A stretch of 64,000 bases of DNA from an uncultured Alphaproteobacteria bacterium (lineage in GTDB: Bacteria; Pseudomonadota; Alphaproteobacteria; SP197): contig OY282363.1 in NCBI GenBank assembly GCA_958295695.1, positions 1,926,225-1,990,224 of the forward strand, read 5' to 3'. Shown in pieces: positions 30,301 to 38,857 of this stretch. Within the stretch, counting starts at the first letter, position 1. Every line of letters starts with the position of its first letter. The translations under genes and the position numbers were made by a program. The notes beneath the pieces were generated by a model. It was not told the DNA's origin. It saw only the letters and a program-made list of their open reading frames with translations, and did no database searches.

Positions 30301-30488
30301 TCGTCATCGGCGGCCTCGGTGTCCACGCAGACGAGCGTGGTGGTGTAGACGCCGGCCGAGTCCGCCGCGTCGCTCACCGTCGCCGCCGCCGTGCACGAAG
30401 AAGCCTGCGCCCGCGCTTCACCCCCGGACAGAAGCGGGAGCGCCGCGAGGGACGCTACCAGCAGCGCCCCGACCGGGACGGCCCTCAC
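27306..30488 (-). CDS. Type V autotransporter with beta-helix passenger; phase-variable start region
   Basis: A 1060-residue surface protein counted from GTG 30488. It has a signal peptide (VGALLVASLAALPLLSGGEA, cut after ARA) and a long passenger (about 30-770) rich in Gly/Asp/Val/Thr turns typical of beta-helix autotransporters. A C-terminal barrel domain (about 790-1060) starts NGAWARVWAAGGEREAERS and ends SLAVRF with the terminal Phe needed for Bam-dependent insertion. The passenger includes two tandem 41-residue repeats. The GTG has a weak GGAG seven bases upstream. A stronger start, ATG 30546 with AAGGAG, lies upstream of a C16 tract and is out of frame by one base; a tract of 15 or 18 would join it in frame and extend the signal peptide by 19-20 residues. 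No adhesin, protease or lipase motif was recognised, so function is open. Confidence 0.85.
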   Translation of the reverse strand: MRAVPVGALLVASLAALPLLSGGEARAQASSCTAAATVSDAADSAGVYTTTLVCVDTEAADDEADYTHLPYYSQGRIGSGLPNYRHRDDGIDNNDRGNHLRMTIGNGVVFSGTNAGPGASDQRTIVLESEGDLTFTVEEGGVIRANQALPNSRWNVGAGLYLVTDTGDLTVKHAGVIELDHSFPSLAVVSSSSDPPRPSDIPPYPGLTWNNYGSDGNGISVVAADRHFYGDAVTTYDANDGNGVNGGDILIELASTGVIENKAGSAGGNGIDARQRTELGDIRIDLAAGSTIDVSAAGGRGVLGQIFKHASSDDPQSGDIIIDARGTIKAAVKRKSGSRYQGAGIVAKSSSSGAIRIASSGTIETVQAPAIIAWSYGAGNPLDDPVTPAIEGNLIDVAGGRIETRGSSAIVATGNDVTIRVAEGATVRAEGMAGPGAITKAQYESCIVEKRLGCRYAEGAKNGMPWWIRSDTDNNDKFDTILPFVNGITVVTGDSVSRVLIDGVVEVVEGSPVTADESDEELGYADGHGVYFSYGGTVVVGGTGRISVSTASGAAIRSATGDLAVAVMGTVDGDIQGLGSGEHTVTVSEGGVVTGTIHSATGDLAVAVMGTVDGDIRGLGLGEHTVSVSEGGVVTGTIHLAASAVTVGGSVGHVLFDRGGTVTVLASGRIGDVDGVSILSETGELVVVIVGGDGRTDGAAPRLTGRIVERGGAPEMLFQAAGETQARPLGGLGTDKSAPSGAFDVGVVADADGVVRLTSDYAPRSRVYEALPSVLLGLNGLPAYRDRLTAARSPNGAWARVWAAGGEREAERSTSTARLAYDHDRSGARLGVDIPLGEDAVGGVSAHRVRGKADLSGGHGKIEATGTGLGVSGAWRFDEGVYVDAQASATWYEADLASGLRGSLKSGTRGFGYALGLETGRRLGLGPGPLGDLTATPRARLVWSEVDMDDFTDSVGSRVSLERGRSVTGRAGVDLETSIEGGGLLFGSVELEREFAGKTRIDVSGSSLVSETGAMRARIELGGAYAWDGGAYALRGSTHVVQGRRDNRDWGGGLSLAVRF
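28573..28818 (-). repeat. Two tandem 123-bp repeats in the passenger
   Basis: Units at 28573-28695 and 28696-28818 encode 41 residues each. Both read SATGDLAVAVMGTVDGDI, then QGLGSGEHTVTVSEGGVVTG in one copy and RGLGLGEHTVSVSEGGVVTG in the other, then TIH. They differ at only a few bases. Flanking sequence on both sides shows weaker echoes of the unit (the GTI, GGxV and SATGDL-like steps), as expected of a beta-helix built by duplication. Confidence 0.9.
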
Positions 30489-30505
30489 GACGCCGCTCCG
30501 GGGGC

Positions 30506-30521
30506 GGGGGGGGGGGGGGGG
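30506..30521 (-). repeat. C16 homopolymer tract at autotransporter 5' end, candidate phase-variation switch
   Basis: Sixteen consecutive G on the plus strand (C on the coding strand), followed on the coding strand by one G and a further C5. It lies 24 bases inside the frame opened by ATG 30546 (MTAARVAFA, then prolines). With 16 C that frame stops at 30418 after 42 residues; with 15 or 18 it continues into the autotransporter. The tract therefore has the position and length of a slipped-strand contingency switch. It could also be a sequencing or assembly length error. Confidence 0.75.
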
Positions 30522-30545
30522 CGAAAGCGACGCGGGCGGCGGTCA

Positions 30546-30563
30546 TGGCGAGATCTCCTTGCC
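30546..30563 (-). promoter_or_regulatory. Strong ribosome binding site for upstream ATG of the autotransporter
   Basis: AAGGAG followed by eight bases and ATG at 30546 on the minus strand. This is the best Shine-Dalgarno/start combination in the area and has no other gene to serve. It is the main reason to think that the true autotransporter start is upstream of the C tract. Confidence 0.65.
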
Positions 30564-30616
30564 TCATTCCAACAAACAAGCCGCGTCGAGACGCCGGCGC
30601 GGCGAAAGCGGGCGAA

Positions 30617-30645
30617 TCCATTGCGTATCGAGGCCCCGGTGTCAA
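30617..30645 (-). promoter_or_regulatory. Candidate promoter of the autotransporter gene
   Basis: A perfect -35 TTGACA at 30645-30640. Seventeen bases later lies AATGGA (30622-30617), only a weak -10. It sits in the 145-base gap between rnj and the autotransporter ATG, about 70 bases before it. One arm of an inverted repeat (30625-30633) falls between the two elements, so a repressor or activator could act here. Confidence 0.4.
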
Positions 30646-30679
30646 GAGCGCGACGGACAATCGCGCCGCCCCTCGATAC
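30625..30679. repeat. Nine-base inverted repeat over the autotransporter promoter
   Basis: GTATCGAGG at 30625-30633 and its complement CCTCGATAC at 30671-30679, with 37 bases between. One arm lies in the promoter spacer; the other is just upstream of the -35, about 13 bases beyond the rnj stop. It could serve as a pair of operator half-sites or as a weak terminator stem for rnj; the long loop argues against a terminator. Confidence 0.45.
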
Positions 30680-30691
30680 ACGGCTTCGCCG

Positions 30692-32374
30692 CTACCCGGA
30701 ATGAGCGGACGCCGCGCCCCGGACGCGGACCAACTGGACATCGACGACCGGACGCCGCTTGAACTCCGTCCGGAGCGTGCGTCCGACGGCCTTCCGGACG
30801 GCCTCGCGAACCCTGCCGTCGTCCCGGCGGCCGGGGCCGGGAAGGTCCTCGACGGCGTCGATGGCGTCGTCGACGAGGTCGTCGATCAGATCCCGGTCGG
30901 CGCCGTTCTCGAGCAGTCCGTGGGCGCCGACGACGGGGTCGGACAGCAGTTCGCCCTCCTCGTCGACCACGAGCGTGACGAACGCCGCGCCGTTGAACAT
31001 CAGACGCCGGCGCTCCCTGATCGCGGCGCCGTCGACCGGAACGGCGCCGCGACCGTTCCAGGCGAGGCGGCCATGCTCGACGCGGTCGACCACCTCCGGG
31101 CGTCCGGGCGCCAGACGCACCAAGGCGCCGTTTTCGACGGTCAGCGCCTCGGGCACCCGGAACGAGCGGGCCAGAGCCGCATGCTCCCGTATGTGGCGCA
31201 ACTCGCCATGCACGGGAATCGCGATCCTCGGCCGGACGAGCCGGTACATCCGCGCCAGTTCGTCGCGGTTCGGATGGCCGGAGACATGGACGAAACGGTC
31301 CTTCTCCGTGACGACCTCGACATCGAGCCGCGTGAGCCGGTTGATCAGGTCGTAGATCGGCTTTTCGTTACCGGGAATGATCTTCGAAGAGAAGACCACC
31401 GCATCGCCGCTTCCCAGCTCGATGGAGGGGTGATTGCCGTCGGCCACGCGCGACAGCGCGGCGTTGGGTTCCCCCTGGCAGCCGGTCATCATGTAGAGAA
31501 CCTTGTCGTCGGGCAGGTCCCGGGCGGCGCGGTCGCCGACGAACCTGACGTTCCGGGGCAGGTGGCCGGTCTCGCGCGCGCAGTCCAGAATGCGCCACAT
31601 CGAGCGCCCGACGGCCACGCAGGTCCGCCCGCCGGCTTCCGCGGCCTCGTGGATCGTGAGCAGGCGCGCGAGGTTGCTCGCGAAGGTCGTGACGGCGACC
31701 CGCCGGGAAAAACCGCCGATCAGATCCGTGAGGCTTTTGCGCACGTCCGCCTCGGACCCCGACGAGCCGGGGCGGAACACGTTGGTGGAATCGCACACCA
31801 TCGCCAGGACTCCCCCGTCGCCCAGGCGCCGCAGCGCCTCTTCGTCGGCCGGCTCCGAGATCAGGGGATCGGGGTCCAGCTTCCAGTCGCCCGTGTGCAT
31901 CACGGCCCCGTGGGGCGTATGCACCACCAGCGCGTTCGGCTCGGGGATCGAGTGCGTGAGGCTCACGAGCTCGACGCGGAAGGGCGCGAGGTCGATGGAC
32001 CCCCCAAGCGGCGTCTCCGTGATCGTCAGGTCCTCGATTCCTTCCGCCCCCTCGGCGAGTTTCCGCCGCAAGAGGGCCGCGGTGAAGGGCGTGGCGTAGA
32101 CCGGACAGCGCAACCGCGGCCAGAGATAGGGCACCGCGCCCAGATGGTCCTCGTGAGCGTGGGTCAGGACGAGCCCGAGCAGGGCGTCCCTCCGCTTGGC
32201 GATGAACGAAAGATCGGGCATGACGAGATCGATTCCGGGCAGGTCCCCGCCCGCGAACGTCACGCCCAGGTCGCACATCAGCCATGCGCCGCCGCACTCG
32301 TAGAGGTTGAGGTTCATGCCGATCTCGCCGGCGCCGCCGAGCGGCAGGAAGTGGAGAGGCCCGGTTTTCGTCAC
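30692..32374 (-). CDS. rnj: Ribonuclease J
   Basis: A metallo-beta-lactamase/beta-CASP nuclease with 5'-3' exonuclease and endonuclease activity, used in mRNA decay and rRNA maturation. The 560-residue protein starts LHFLPLGGAGEIGMNLNLYE and has the zinc site THAHEDHLGAVPYLWP, followed by HTGDWKLDPDP. The beta-CASP part includes GRSMWRILDCARETGHLP and MMTGCQGEPNAALSR, with HVSGHPNRDELARMYRL and a C-terminal domain. GTG 32374 overlaps the coaX stop (GTGA). Alphaproteobacteria usually have RNase J alongside RNase E. Confidence 0.95.
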   Translation of the reverse strand: MTKTGPLHFLPLGGAGEIGMNLNLYECGGAWLMCDLGVTFAGGDLPGIDLVMPDLSFIAKRRDALLGLVLTHAHEDHLGAVPYLWPRLRCPVYATPFTAALLRRKLAEGAEGIEDLTITETPLGGSIDLAPFRVELVSLTHSIPEPNALVVHTPHGAVMHTGDWKLDPDPLISEPADEEALRRLGDGGVLAMVCDSTNVFRPGSSGSEADVRKSLTDLIGGFSRRVAVTTFASNLARLLTIHEAAEAGGRTCVAVGRSMWRILDCARETGHLPRNVRFVGDRAARDLPDDKVLYMMTGCQGEPNAALSRVADGNHPSIELGSGDAVVFSSKIIPGNEKPIYDLINRLTRLDVEVVTEKDRFVHVSGHPNRDELARMYRLVRPRIAIPVHGELRHIREHAALARSFRVPEALTVENGALVRLAPGRPEVVDRVEHGRLAWNGRGAVPVDGAAIRERRRLMFNGAAFVTLVVDEEGELLSDPVVGAHGLLENGADRDLIDDLVDDAIDAVEDLPGPGRRDDGRVREAVRKAVGRTLRTEFKRRPVVDVQLVRVRGAASAHSG

Positions 32375-33165
32375 GGTCGGCCCACCCCTTCCCTGCTGCG
32401 GCGCCAGACCTCGAGCAGGCCGCGCACGGTGATGTCCGGATCGAAACCGTCGATGGCGTCGGTCGCCGCGTCGAACAGGGGAGCCAGACCGCCGGTGGCG
32501 ATCGTCCGCATCGGCTTGCCGTATTCGCCGCGGATGCGGCGGACGACGCCTTCGATCAGGCTCACGTAACCCCAATAGACGCCCGACTGCATGCAGGACA
32601 CCGTGTCGGTTCCGATGACGCCGCCGGGCTTCTCGATCCCGATGCGCGGAAGGCGCGCGGAGATCCGGTGCATGGCGTCGAGCGCCAGATTGACGCCCGG
32701 CGCGAACACGCCGCCGGCGAACCCGCCGTCCTCGTCGATCACGTCGAAGGTCGTCGCCGTTCCGAAGTCGATCACCACCAGCGGGCCTCCGAACCGCACG
32801 AAGGCGCCGACGGCGTTCACGAGACGGTCGGCGCCCGCCTCGCGGGGATCGTCGATCCGAAGGGGAATGCCGAGGGTGGCGGTTTCGCCGACGACAACCG
32901 GCTCGCGGCCGCAATGCTCCCGGCAAAGCGTCTTCAGGTCGAACAGGGCCTGGGGCGTCACGCTGGCGATGATGGCGTCGCCGAGCTCGCCGACGTCGAT
33001 GCCGTCGCCATCCAGAAGCTGGCGGAGCCAGACCGCATACTCGTCCGCGGTCCGGCCGGTCTCGGTCGCGATGCGCCACTGGCCGATCAGGCCGTTTTCG
33101 CGGAAGACCGCGAAAACGGTGTTGGTGTTGCCCTGGTCGATGGCCAGAAGGAGCGTCCCGCTCAT
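32371..33165 (-). CDS. coaX: Type III pantothenate kinase
   Basis: CoaX phosphorylates pantothenate, the first step in coenzyme A synthesis, and is unrelated to CoaA. The 264-residue protein has LLAIDQGNTNTVFAVFRENG (phosphate loop with catalytic Asp), then DDPREAGADRLVNAVGAF, VVIDFGTATTFDVID and GVFAPGVNLALDAMHRISA. ATG 33165 overlaps the birA stop (ATGA). The birA-coaX pairing is very common and often continues to rnj in alphaproteobacteria. Confidence 0.96.
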   Translation of the reverse strand: MSGTLLLAIDQGNTNTVFAVFRENGLIGQWRIATETGRTADEYAVWLRQLLDGDGIDVGELGDAIIASVTPQALFDLKTLCREHCGREPVVVGETATLGIPLRIDDPREAGADRLVNAVGAFVRFGGPLVVIDFGTATTFDVIDEDGGFAGGVFAPGVNLALDAMHRISARLPRIGIEKPGGVIGTDTVSCMQSGVYWGYVSLIEGVVRRIRGEYGKPMRTIATGGLAPLFDAATDAIDGFDPDITVRGLLEVWRRSREGVGRP

Positions 33166-33905
33166 GGCCGCCCCTCCAGCACAAGGGAGCCCGAAACGCA
33201 ACGACGGGCGACGCCGGAGCGGTCGGCGACCAGGAGCGCCCCGTCTTCGTCGATCCCGGCGAGCCGGCCCGAAAGAGGCGGCGGGCCGTCGACGGAGATC
33301 TCGCCGCCAAGTCCCGCCATGCGGTCCAGCAGCGCGCCGCGGACCGCGGCGAATCCGCCCTGTCGCCATTCGGAGAGCCTGGCCCGCAAGCGGCCCGCGA
33401 GCGCGTCGAGCCATTCGTCGCGGTCGAGCCTCGGCCCCCCGAGCCCCACGATGTCGCCGATGGCCTCGCCGGGAATGTCGGGATGGCTGACCAGATTGAC
33501 GCCGACCCCGATCACGACACCGCGCCCCGGCGCGGCCGCTTCGACGAGGATGCCGCAGACCTTGCGGCCGGCGACGAGAATGTCGTTGGGCCACTTGCAC
33601 AACGGTCGCGCGAGCCCGGGAGCGACCCGTTCGAGGGCCTCGGCGACGGCAAGACCCGCCACCAGGGCGATCTGCGGCAGCGTGTCGGCCGGACAGTCGG
33701 GCCGGACGATGAAGGAGGTGTAGGAGTTGCCGGGCGGAGACGCGAAGGCGCGACCGCGCCGGCCGCGTCCAGCGCTTTGGCTCACCGCGCGGACGACGGT
33801 CCAGGCGGGCGCGCCGTTCGCGGCGCGTCGCAGCGCCTCGTCGTTGGTGCTGGGAACGGTCCCGAGGTCGATGAGACGGAGTGTCGCCGCGGCGTCCGAC
33901 GTCAC
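33162..33905 (-). CDS. birA: Biotin-[acetyl-CoA-carboxylase] ligase
   Basis: BirA activates biotin as biotinyl-AMP and attaches it to the biotin carboxyl carrier protein. The 247-residue protein has catalytic-domain motifs PSTNDEALRRAANGAP, SAGRGRRGRAFASPPGNSYT, CKWPNDILVAGRKVCGILVE and GVGVNLVSHPD, with a C-terminal SH3-like domain. It lacks the N-terminal DNA-binding domain of E. coli BirA, so it should not be a biotin repressor. GTG 33905 overlaps the nuoN stop. Confidence 0.95.
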   Translation of the reverse strand: MTSDAAATLRLIDLGTVPSTNDEALRRAANGAPAWTVVRAVSQSAGRGRRGRAFASPPGNSYTSFIVRPDCPADTLPQIALVAGLAVAEALERVAPGLARPLCKWPNDILVAGRKVCGILVEAAAPGRGVVIGVGVNLVSHPDIPGEAIGDIVGLGGPRLDRDEWLDALAGRLRARLSEWRQGGFAAVRGALLDRMAGLGGEISVDGPPPLSGRLAGIDEDGALLVADRSGVARRCVSGSLVLEGRP

Positions 33906-35383
33906 GGAACGAGCACGGCTCGAGCGCCGTCGAGCCCGCCCGGCGCGAGAGCGAGCGAGGCCGCCTGGGCGCTGTCGAGAAGCGGGCCGGTGTAGATGAA
34001 GAACAGGAGCGTCACCGCGGCGGCCAGGGCGATCACGGGCCAGAGCTCGCGGCCCAGGGGCGTGTCGAAACCGTCGGCCGGTTCGTCGAAATACATGATC
34101 TTCACGATCCGTATGTAATAGAAGGCGCCGACCGCGCTGGCGAGCACGCCGACCACGGCCAGCGTGTAGAGGCCGGCGTTCACGGCGGCCATGAACACGT
34201 AGAACTTGCCGAAGAACCCGGCCAGCGGCGGGATGCCGGCCATCGAGAACATGAAGATGGCGAAGCACAGGGCCAGCGGCGGATTGGTCCGGGACAACCC
34301 GGCCAGGCCGGCGATCTCCTCGACCATGGCTCCCTGTCGGCGCATGGTCAGGATGCATCCCCAGGCGCCCAGCCCCATCACGAGGTAGATCGCGAGGTAG
34401 ATCGCGACCCCGTTGATTCCTTCCGCCGTCCCGGCGGCCAGCCCCACCAGGGCGAAACCGACATGGCCGATCGAACTGTAGGCCATCAGACGCTTGATGT
34501 TGATCTGTCCGATCGCGCCCACGGCCCCGAGGACCATCGAAGCGACCGCGAGAAGGAAGACGATCTGCTGCCACTGCTCGAAGAGCCCCGCGAACGGACC
34601 CATCATGACACGGATCAGGAGCGCCATGGCCGCGACCTTCGGCGCGATGGAGAAAAAGGCCGTGACCGGCGTGGGCGCGCCTTCGTAGACGTCGGGAGTC
34701 CACATGTGGAACGGCACGGCGGAAACCTTGAACGCCAGGCCCGCGGCGATGAACGCGAGGCCGACCGACACGCCGACGCCGACGTCACGGCCATCCCCGA
34801 GAACCGAAGCCAGCGTGTCGAACGAGGTCGCGCCGGAAAAGCCGTACACCATCGAACAGCCGTAAAGCAGCATGCCCGAGGCGACGGCGCCGAGGACGAA
34901 ATACTTCAGGCCGGCCTCGCTCGAGCGCAGGTTGTCGCGCTGGAAGGCCGCGCAGACATAGAGGGCGAGGCTCTGCATCTCGAGACCGACATAGAGCGAC
35001 AGCAGGTCGTTGGCCGAAACCATGACGAACATGCCGAGCGTCGCGAAAACGATGAGGACCGGATACTCGAACCGCTCCATGCCCTCGCGCCGGATGAAAC
35101 CGAGCGACATGACGAGCGCCAGTCCGGCGCCGACCAGGACGAGGGTCTTCATGAAGTCGCCGAAGGAGTCGTTGACGACGAGGCCGGCGAACGGCGCGCC
35201 GTGCTCGCCCAGAAGGCGCATCAACAGGCCGCAGACGACGAAGACCCCGATGGCGAGCCAGAGGACAAGGCGGGTGTTGTCGCCGCGGGTGAACACGCCG
35301 ACCATGAGAAGAGCCATGCCCGCGACCGCGAACCAGATTTCCGGAAGGATCGCGAAAAGATCGGACACAAGGAGTTCGTGCAC
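33902..35383 (-). CDS. nuoN: NADH-quinone oxidoreductase subunit N
   Basis: One of three antiporter-like proton-pumping subunits in the membrane arm of complex I. The 493-residue protein has about 14 hydrophobic segments, including PEIWFAVAGMALLMVGVF and the discontinuous-helix region SSIGHVGFALVGLA. It also has the conserved lysine/glutamate-bearing ANDLLSLYVGLEMQSLALYV and KYFVLGAVASGMLLYG. GTG 35383 follows GGAGAGGGGACC. It is the last nuo gene and overlaps birA, coupling cofactor genes to the respiratory operon. Confidence 0.95.
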   Translation of the reverse strand: MHELLVSDLFAILPEIWFAVAGMALLMVGVFTRGDNTRLVLWLAIGVFVVCGLLMRLLGEHGAPFAGLVVNDSFGDFMKTLVLVGAGLALVMSLGFIRREGMERFEYPVLIVFATLGMFVMVSANDLLSLYVGLEMQSLALYVCAAFQRDNLRSSEAGLKYFVLGAVASGMLLYGCSMVYGFSGATSFDTLASVLGDGRDVGVGVSVGLAFIAAGLAFKVSAVPFHMWTPDVYEGAPTPVTAFFSIAPKVAAMALLIRVMMGPFAGLFEQWQQIVFLLAVASMVLGAVGAIGQINIKRLMAYSSIGHVGFALVGLAAGTAEGINGVAIYLAIYLVMGLGAWGCILTMRRQGAMVEEIAGLAGLSRTNPPLALCFAIFMFSMAGIPPLAGFFGKFYVFMAAVNAGLYTLAVVGVLASAVGAFYYIRIVKIMYFDEPADGFDTPLGRELWPVIALAAAVTLLFFIYTGPLLDSAQAASLALAPGGLDGARAVLVP

Positions 35384-35394
35384 GGTCCCCTCTC

Positions 35395-36897
35395 CTACTC
35401 CGCGGCCTGGGCCAGCACGCTCGCCCCCGCGGTCCGGTCGACGAGGTTCTCGACCGAGACATGCATGACCTCGAGGAAGGGATCGGGCCAGAAACCCATG
35501 ACCAGCACGGCCGCGATCAGCGGGACGAAATAGAGCAGCTCGCGGCGGTTGCAGTCGAGGATGGTCTTGAGGTCCTCGTGCACGAGTTCGCCGAACACGA
35601 CGCGCCGGTAGAGCCAGAGCATGTAGGCCGCGCCGAGGACGATGCCCGAGGTCGCCAGCAGCGCGACCCAGGTGTTGGCCTGGAACGCGCCGACAAGCAC
35701 CAGGAACTCGCCGACGAATCCCGAGGTGCCGGGCAGGCCGACGGACGCCAGCACGAAGACCATGAAGATGAAGGCGTAACGCGGCATTCGATGCACGAGT
35801 CCGCCATAGCGCGCGATCTCGCGGCTGTGGATGCGGTCGTAGACGACGCCGACGCACAGGAACAGCGCGGCCGAAACCACGCCATGGGAGAGCATCTGGT
35901 AGATCCCGCCCTCGATGCCCTGCTGGTTCATCGAGAAGATGCCGATGGTGACGAAGCCCATGTGCGCGACCGACGAGTAGGCGATGAGCTTCTTCATGTC
36001 CTCCTGCATCAGCGCGACGAGCGAGGTGTAGACGATCGCGACGAGCGAGAGCGTGAAGATCAGGGGCGTGAAGAACTCGGAGGCTTCGGGCAGCATCGGC
36101 AGCGAGAAACGCACGAAGCCGTAGCCGCCCATCTTCAACAGCACGCCGGCCAGGATCACCGAGCCGGCCGTGGGCGCCTCGACATGAGCGTCCGGCAGCC
36201 AGGTGTGGACCGGCCACATCGGCACCTTCACGGCGAACGAGGCGAACATGGCGAGCCACAGCCAGCGCTGCATGTCTTCGTCGAAGCCGGCGTTCATGAG
36301 TTCGGGAATGCTCGTGGTCCCGGCCTCGAGATACATGGTGAGCATGGCCACCAGCAGCAGGACCGAGCCGACGAGCGTGTAGAGGAAGAACTTGAAGGCC
36401 GAGTAGATCCGCCGCGGCCCGCCCCAGACGCCGATGATCAGGAACATCGGGATCAGCATGGCCTCGAAGAAGAGGTAGAAGAGCACGAAGTCGAGGGCGC
36501 AGAAGACGCCGATCATCAGCGCTTCCATCGCCAGGAAGGCGACCATGTACTCCTTGACGCGGACCGTGACGGCTTCCCATGAGCACAGGATGCACACCGG
36601 CGTGAGGAAGGCCGAGAGCACGATCAGGAACAGCGAGATTCCGTCGATGCCGAGGGCGTACCGGATGCCGTAGGCGGGAATCCAGTCGGCCTGCTCGACG
36701 AACTGGAACTCGGAGGTCGAGGGATCGAACAGCGCCCAGAGCGCGACCGAAACCGCCAGCACGATGATCGAGGTCCAGAGCGCCACATACTTGGCGTTGC
36801 GCGCCGTGGTCTCCTCGTCGCCGCGGATCAGCAGCACGAACAGCGCGCCGATCAGCGGCAGAAAAACCGCGAGCGAAAGGAGCGGCCAGTCGGACAT
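35395..36897 (-). CDS. nuoM: NADH-quinone oxidoreductase subunit M
   Basis: The second antiporter-like subunit of complex I. The 500-residue protein has the conserved [19 protein letters not shown] with its functional Glu. It also has the [20 protein letters not shown] helix, [20 protein letters not shown] with the [10 protein letters not shown] continuation, and [19 protein letters not shown]. It starts 13 bases after nuoL and ends 11 bases before nuoN. Confidence 0.97.
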   Translation of the reverse strand: MSDWPLLSLAVFLPLIGALFVLLIRGDEETTARNAKYVALWTSIIVLAVSVALWALFDPSTSEFQFVEQADWIPAYGIRYALGIDGISLFLIVLSAFLTPVCILCSWEAVTVRVKEYMVAFLAMEALMIGVFCALDFVLFYLFFEAMLIPMFLIIGVWGGPRRIYSAFKFFLYTLVGSVLLLVAMLTMYLEAGTTSIPELMNAGFDEDMQRWLWLAMFASFAVKVPMWPVHTWLPDAHVEAPTAGSVILAGVLLKMGGYGFVRFSLPMLPEASEFFTPLIFTLSLVAIVYTSLVALMQEDMKKLIAYSSVAHMGFVTIGIFSMNQQGIEGGIYQMLSHGVVSAALFLCVGVVYDRIHSREIARYGGLVHRMPRYAFIFMVFVLASVGLPGTSGFVGEFLVLVGAFQANTWVALLATSGIVLGAAYMLWLYRRVVFGELVHEDLKTILDCNRRELLYFVPLIAAVLVMGFWPDPFLEVMHVSVENLVDRTAGASVLAQAAE

Positions 36898-36910
36898 CGC
36901 GGCGCTCCGC

Positions 36911-38851
36911 CTAGCCCCAGAACCGGAACAGGAGCCAACTCACGACCGCCACGAGGCCGATCAGCATGGCGAAAGCGTAATGGTAGACGTAACCCGACTG
37001 CAGAGCCTTGACGCGGCGCGCGACGTCGAGCGTCGCCGCGGCCACGCCGTCGGGTCCGAGCCCGTCGATGACATCCTCGTCGCCCGACTTCCAGAAACCG
37101 TAACCGAGCCGCTTGGCGGGCCGCACGAACATCCAGTCGAACAACTCGTCGAAGTACCACTTGTTGAGCAGGAACCTGTAGACCGGTCGGAACCGGCCCG
37201 CGAGCATGCCGGGGATGTGGGTGAGGCGCATGTAGCCGAGGTAGGCGGCGGCGACGCCGGACAGGGCGACCGCGAGAATCATCGCCTTCACCCAGAGGGG
37301 CGTATGCTCGTGGGCGAGCTCGATCGCGTTGTCGCCCATGATGAAGATCGAGTGGCCGAAGAACTCGCGCCCGCCGTGATGGACCATCTGGCCGCCGAGA
37401 AACGGCAGGCCGCCGACGATGGCGCCGGCCGCCAGGACCAGAAGCGGAATCCACATCGTCCCCGGCGCCTCGTGGGCGCGGTCGAACCTGTCCTTCGCCA
37501 TGCGCGGGCGGCCGTGAAAGGTCATGATGATGAGGCGCCATGAGTAGAGCGCGGTCAGGAAGGCCGCGCCGACGCCGATCCAGAAGGCGTACCGGCCCGC
37601 GGACGCGCCGCTGACGAAGGCGCTCTCGATAATCAGGTCCTTCGACCAGTAACCGGCGAAAATCGGGATGCCGGCGAGCGCCAGGCTGCCGATCCACATG
37701 TAGGCGTAGGTGATCGGAAGCTTGCGCCACAGGCCGCCCATGCGCCGCATGTCCTGCTCGTCGCCCATGGCGTGGATCACGGCGCCCGACCCGAGAAACA
37801 GGAGCGCCTTGAAGAAGGCGTGGGTGAAGAGGTGGAAGAGCGCCACCGGATAGGCGCCGACGCCGCAGGCGAAGAACATGTAGCCGAGCTGGCTGCAGGT
37901 CGAATAGGCGATGACGCGCTTGATGTCGTTCTGCGCGATGCCGACCGTCGCGGCGAAGATCGCCGTCGTCGCGCCGACGACCGCCACCATGGCGAGCGCA
38001 TCGGGCGAATACTCGAACATCGGCGACAGGCGCACGACCATGAACACGCCGGCCGTCACCATGGTCGCCGCATGGATCAGCGCGGAGACCGGCGTGGGGC
38101 CTTCCATGGCGTCCGGAAGCCAGGTGTGGAGCGGGACCTGCGCCGATTTGCCCATGGCGCCCACGAAAAGCAGCACGCAGAGCAGCGTGATGACGTCGAC
38201 ATCCCAGGACAGGAAGCGCACCGAGCCGCCGGCGCGGTCGGGCACGGCGGCGAACACGGATTCGAACGACACGGTGTTGAACACCAGGAACACGCCCATG
38301 ATGCCGAGCGCGAAGCCGAAGTCGCCGACCCGGTTGACCAGAAACGCCTTGATGGCGGCGGCGTTGGCGCTGGGCCGCTTGTACCAGAAGCCGATCAGCA
38401 GGTAGCTGCAGAGGCCGACGCCTTCCCAGCCGAAGAACATTTGCAGGAAGTTGTCCGCCGTCACCAGCATCAGCATGGCGAAGGTGAAGAGCGAGAGATA
38501 GGCGAAGAAGCGCGGTCTGTGCGGATCGTGCGCCATGTACCCCAGCGAGTAGACGTGAACGACGGCCGAGACGGTCGTCACCACGATCAGCATGACCGCC
38601 GTGACCTGGTCGAAGTAGAGCGCCCAGTCGACCTCGAAGGCGCCGGAATCGATCCAGGTGAAGAGGTAGACCGTGACCGCGCGCCCGTCGGCGACGATCT
38701 GGAAGAAGACGATCCAGGCCAGGATAGCCGCGGCCACGAGCAGCACGCAGGTCAGCACCGGCGCGGCCTTGTCGCCGAGCCAGCGGCCGAACAGGCCCGC
38801 GGCGACCGCGCCGACCAGGGGCAGGAAAACGATGGCGGCGGCGTACGTCAC
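36911..38851 (-). CDS. nuoL: NADH-quinone oxidoreductase subunit L
   Basis: The distal antiporter-like subunit of complex I, with the long lateral helix that runs along the membrane arm. The 646-residue protein shows [60 protein letters not shown] followed by [12 protein letters not shown], and [20 protein letters not shown]. The C-terminal part (from about 520) holds the amphipathic helix and final anchor ([20 protein letters not shown]). Length is normal. Confidence 0.97.
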   Translation of the reverse strand: MTYAAAIVFLPLVGAVAAGLFGRWLGDKAAPVLTCVLLVAAAILAWIVFFQIVADGRAVTVYLFTWIDSGAFEVDWALYFDQVTAVMLIVVTTVSAVVHVYSLGYMAHDPHRPRFFAYLSLFTFAMLMLVTADNFLQMFFGWEGVGLCSYLLIGFWYKRPSANAAAIKAFLVNRVGDFGFALGIMGVFLVFNTVSFESVFAAVPDRAGGSVRFLSWDVDVITLLCVLLFVGAMGKSAQVPLHTWLPDAMEGPTPVSALIHAATMVTAGVFMVVRLSPMFEYSPDALAMVAVVGATTAIFAATVGIAQNDIKRVIAYSTCSQLGYMFFACGVGAYPVALFHLFTHAFFKALLFLGSGAVIHAMGDEQDMRRMGGLWRKLPITYAYMWIGSLALAGIPIFAGYWSKDLIIESAFVSGASAGRYAFWIGVGAAFLTALYSWRLIIMTFHGRPRMAKDRFDRAHEAPGTMWIPLLVLAAGAIVGGLPFLGGQMVHHGGREFFGHSIFIMGDNAIELAHEHTPLWVKAMILAVALSGVAAAYLGYMRLTHIPGMLAGRFRPVYRFLLNKWYFDELFDWMFVRPAKRLGYGFWKSGDEDVIDGLGPDGVAAATLDVARRVKALQSGYVYHYAFAMLIGLVAVVSWLLFRFWG

Positions 38852-38857
38852 GTCCCG

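Noticed and set aside
27258-30704. A 1148-codon open frame on the plus strand opposite the autotransporter
   Set aside because: It is the antisense of a GC-rich gene with strong third-position bias. It is dominated by Arg, His, Pro and Gln-type text, has no family features, and the minus-strand frame has a signal peptide and a barrel.
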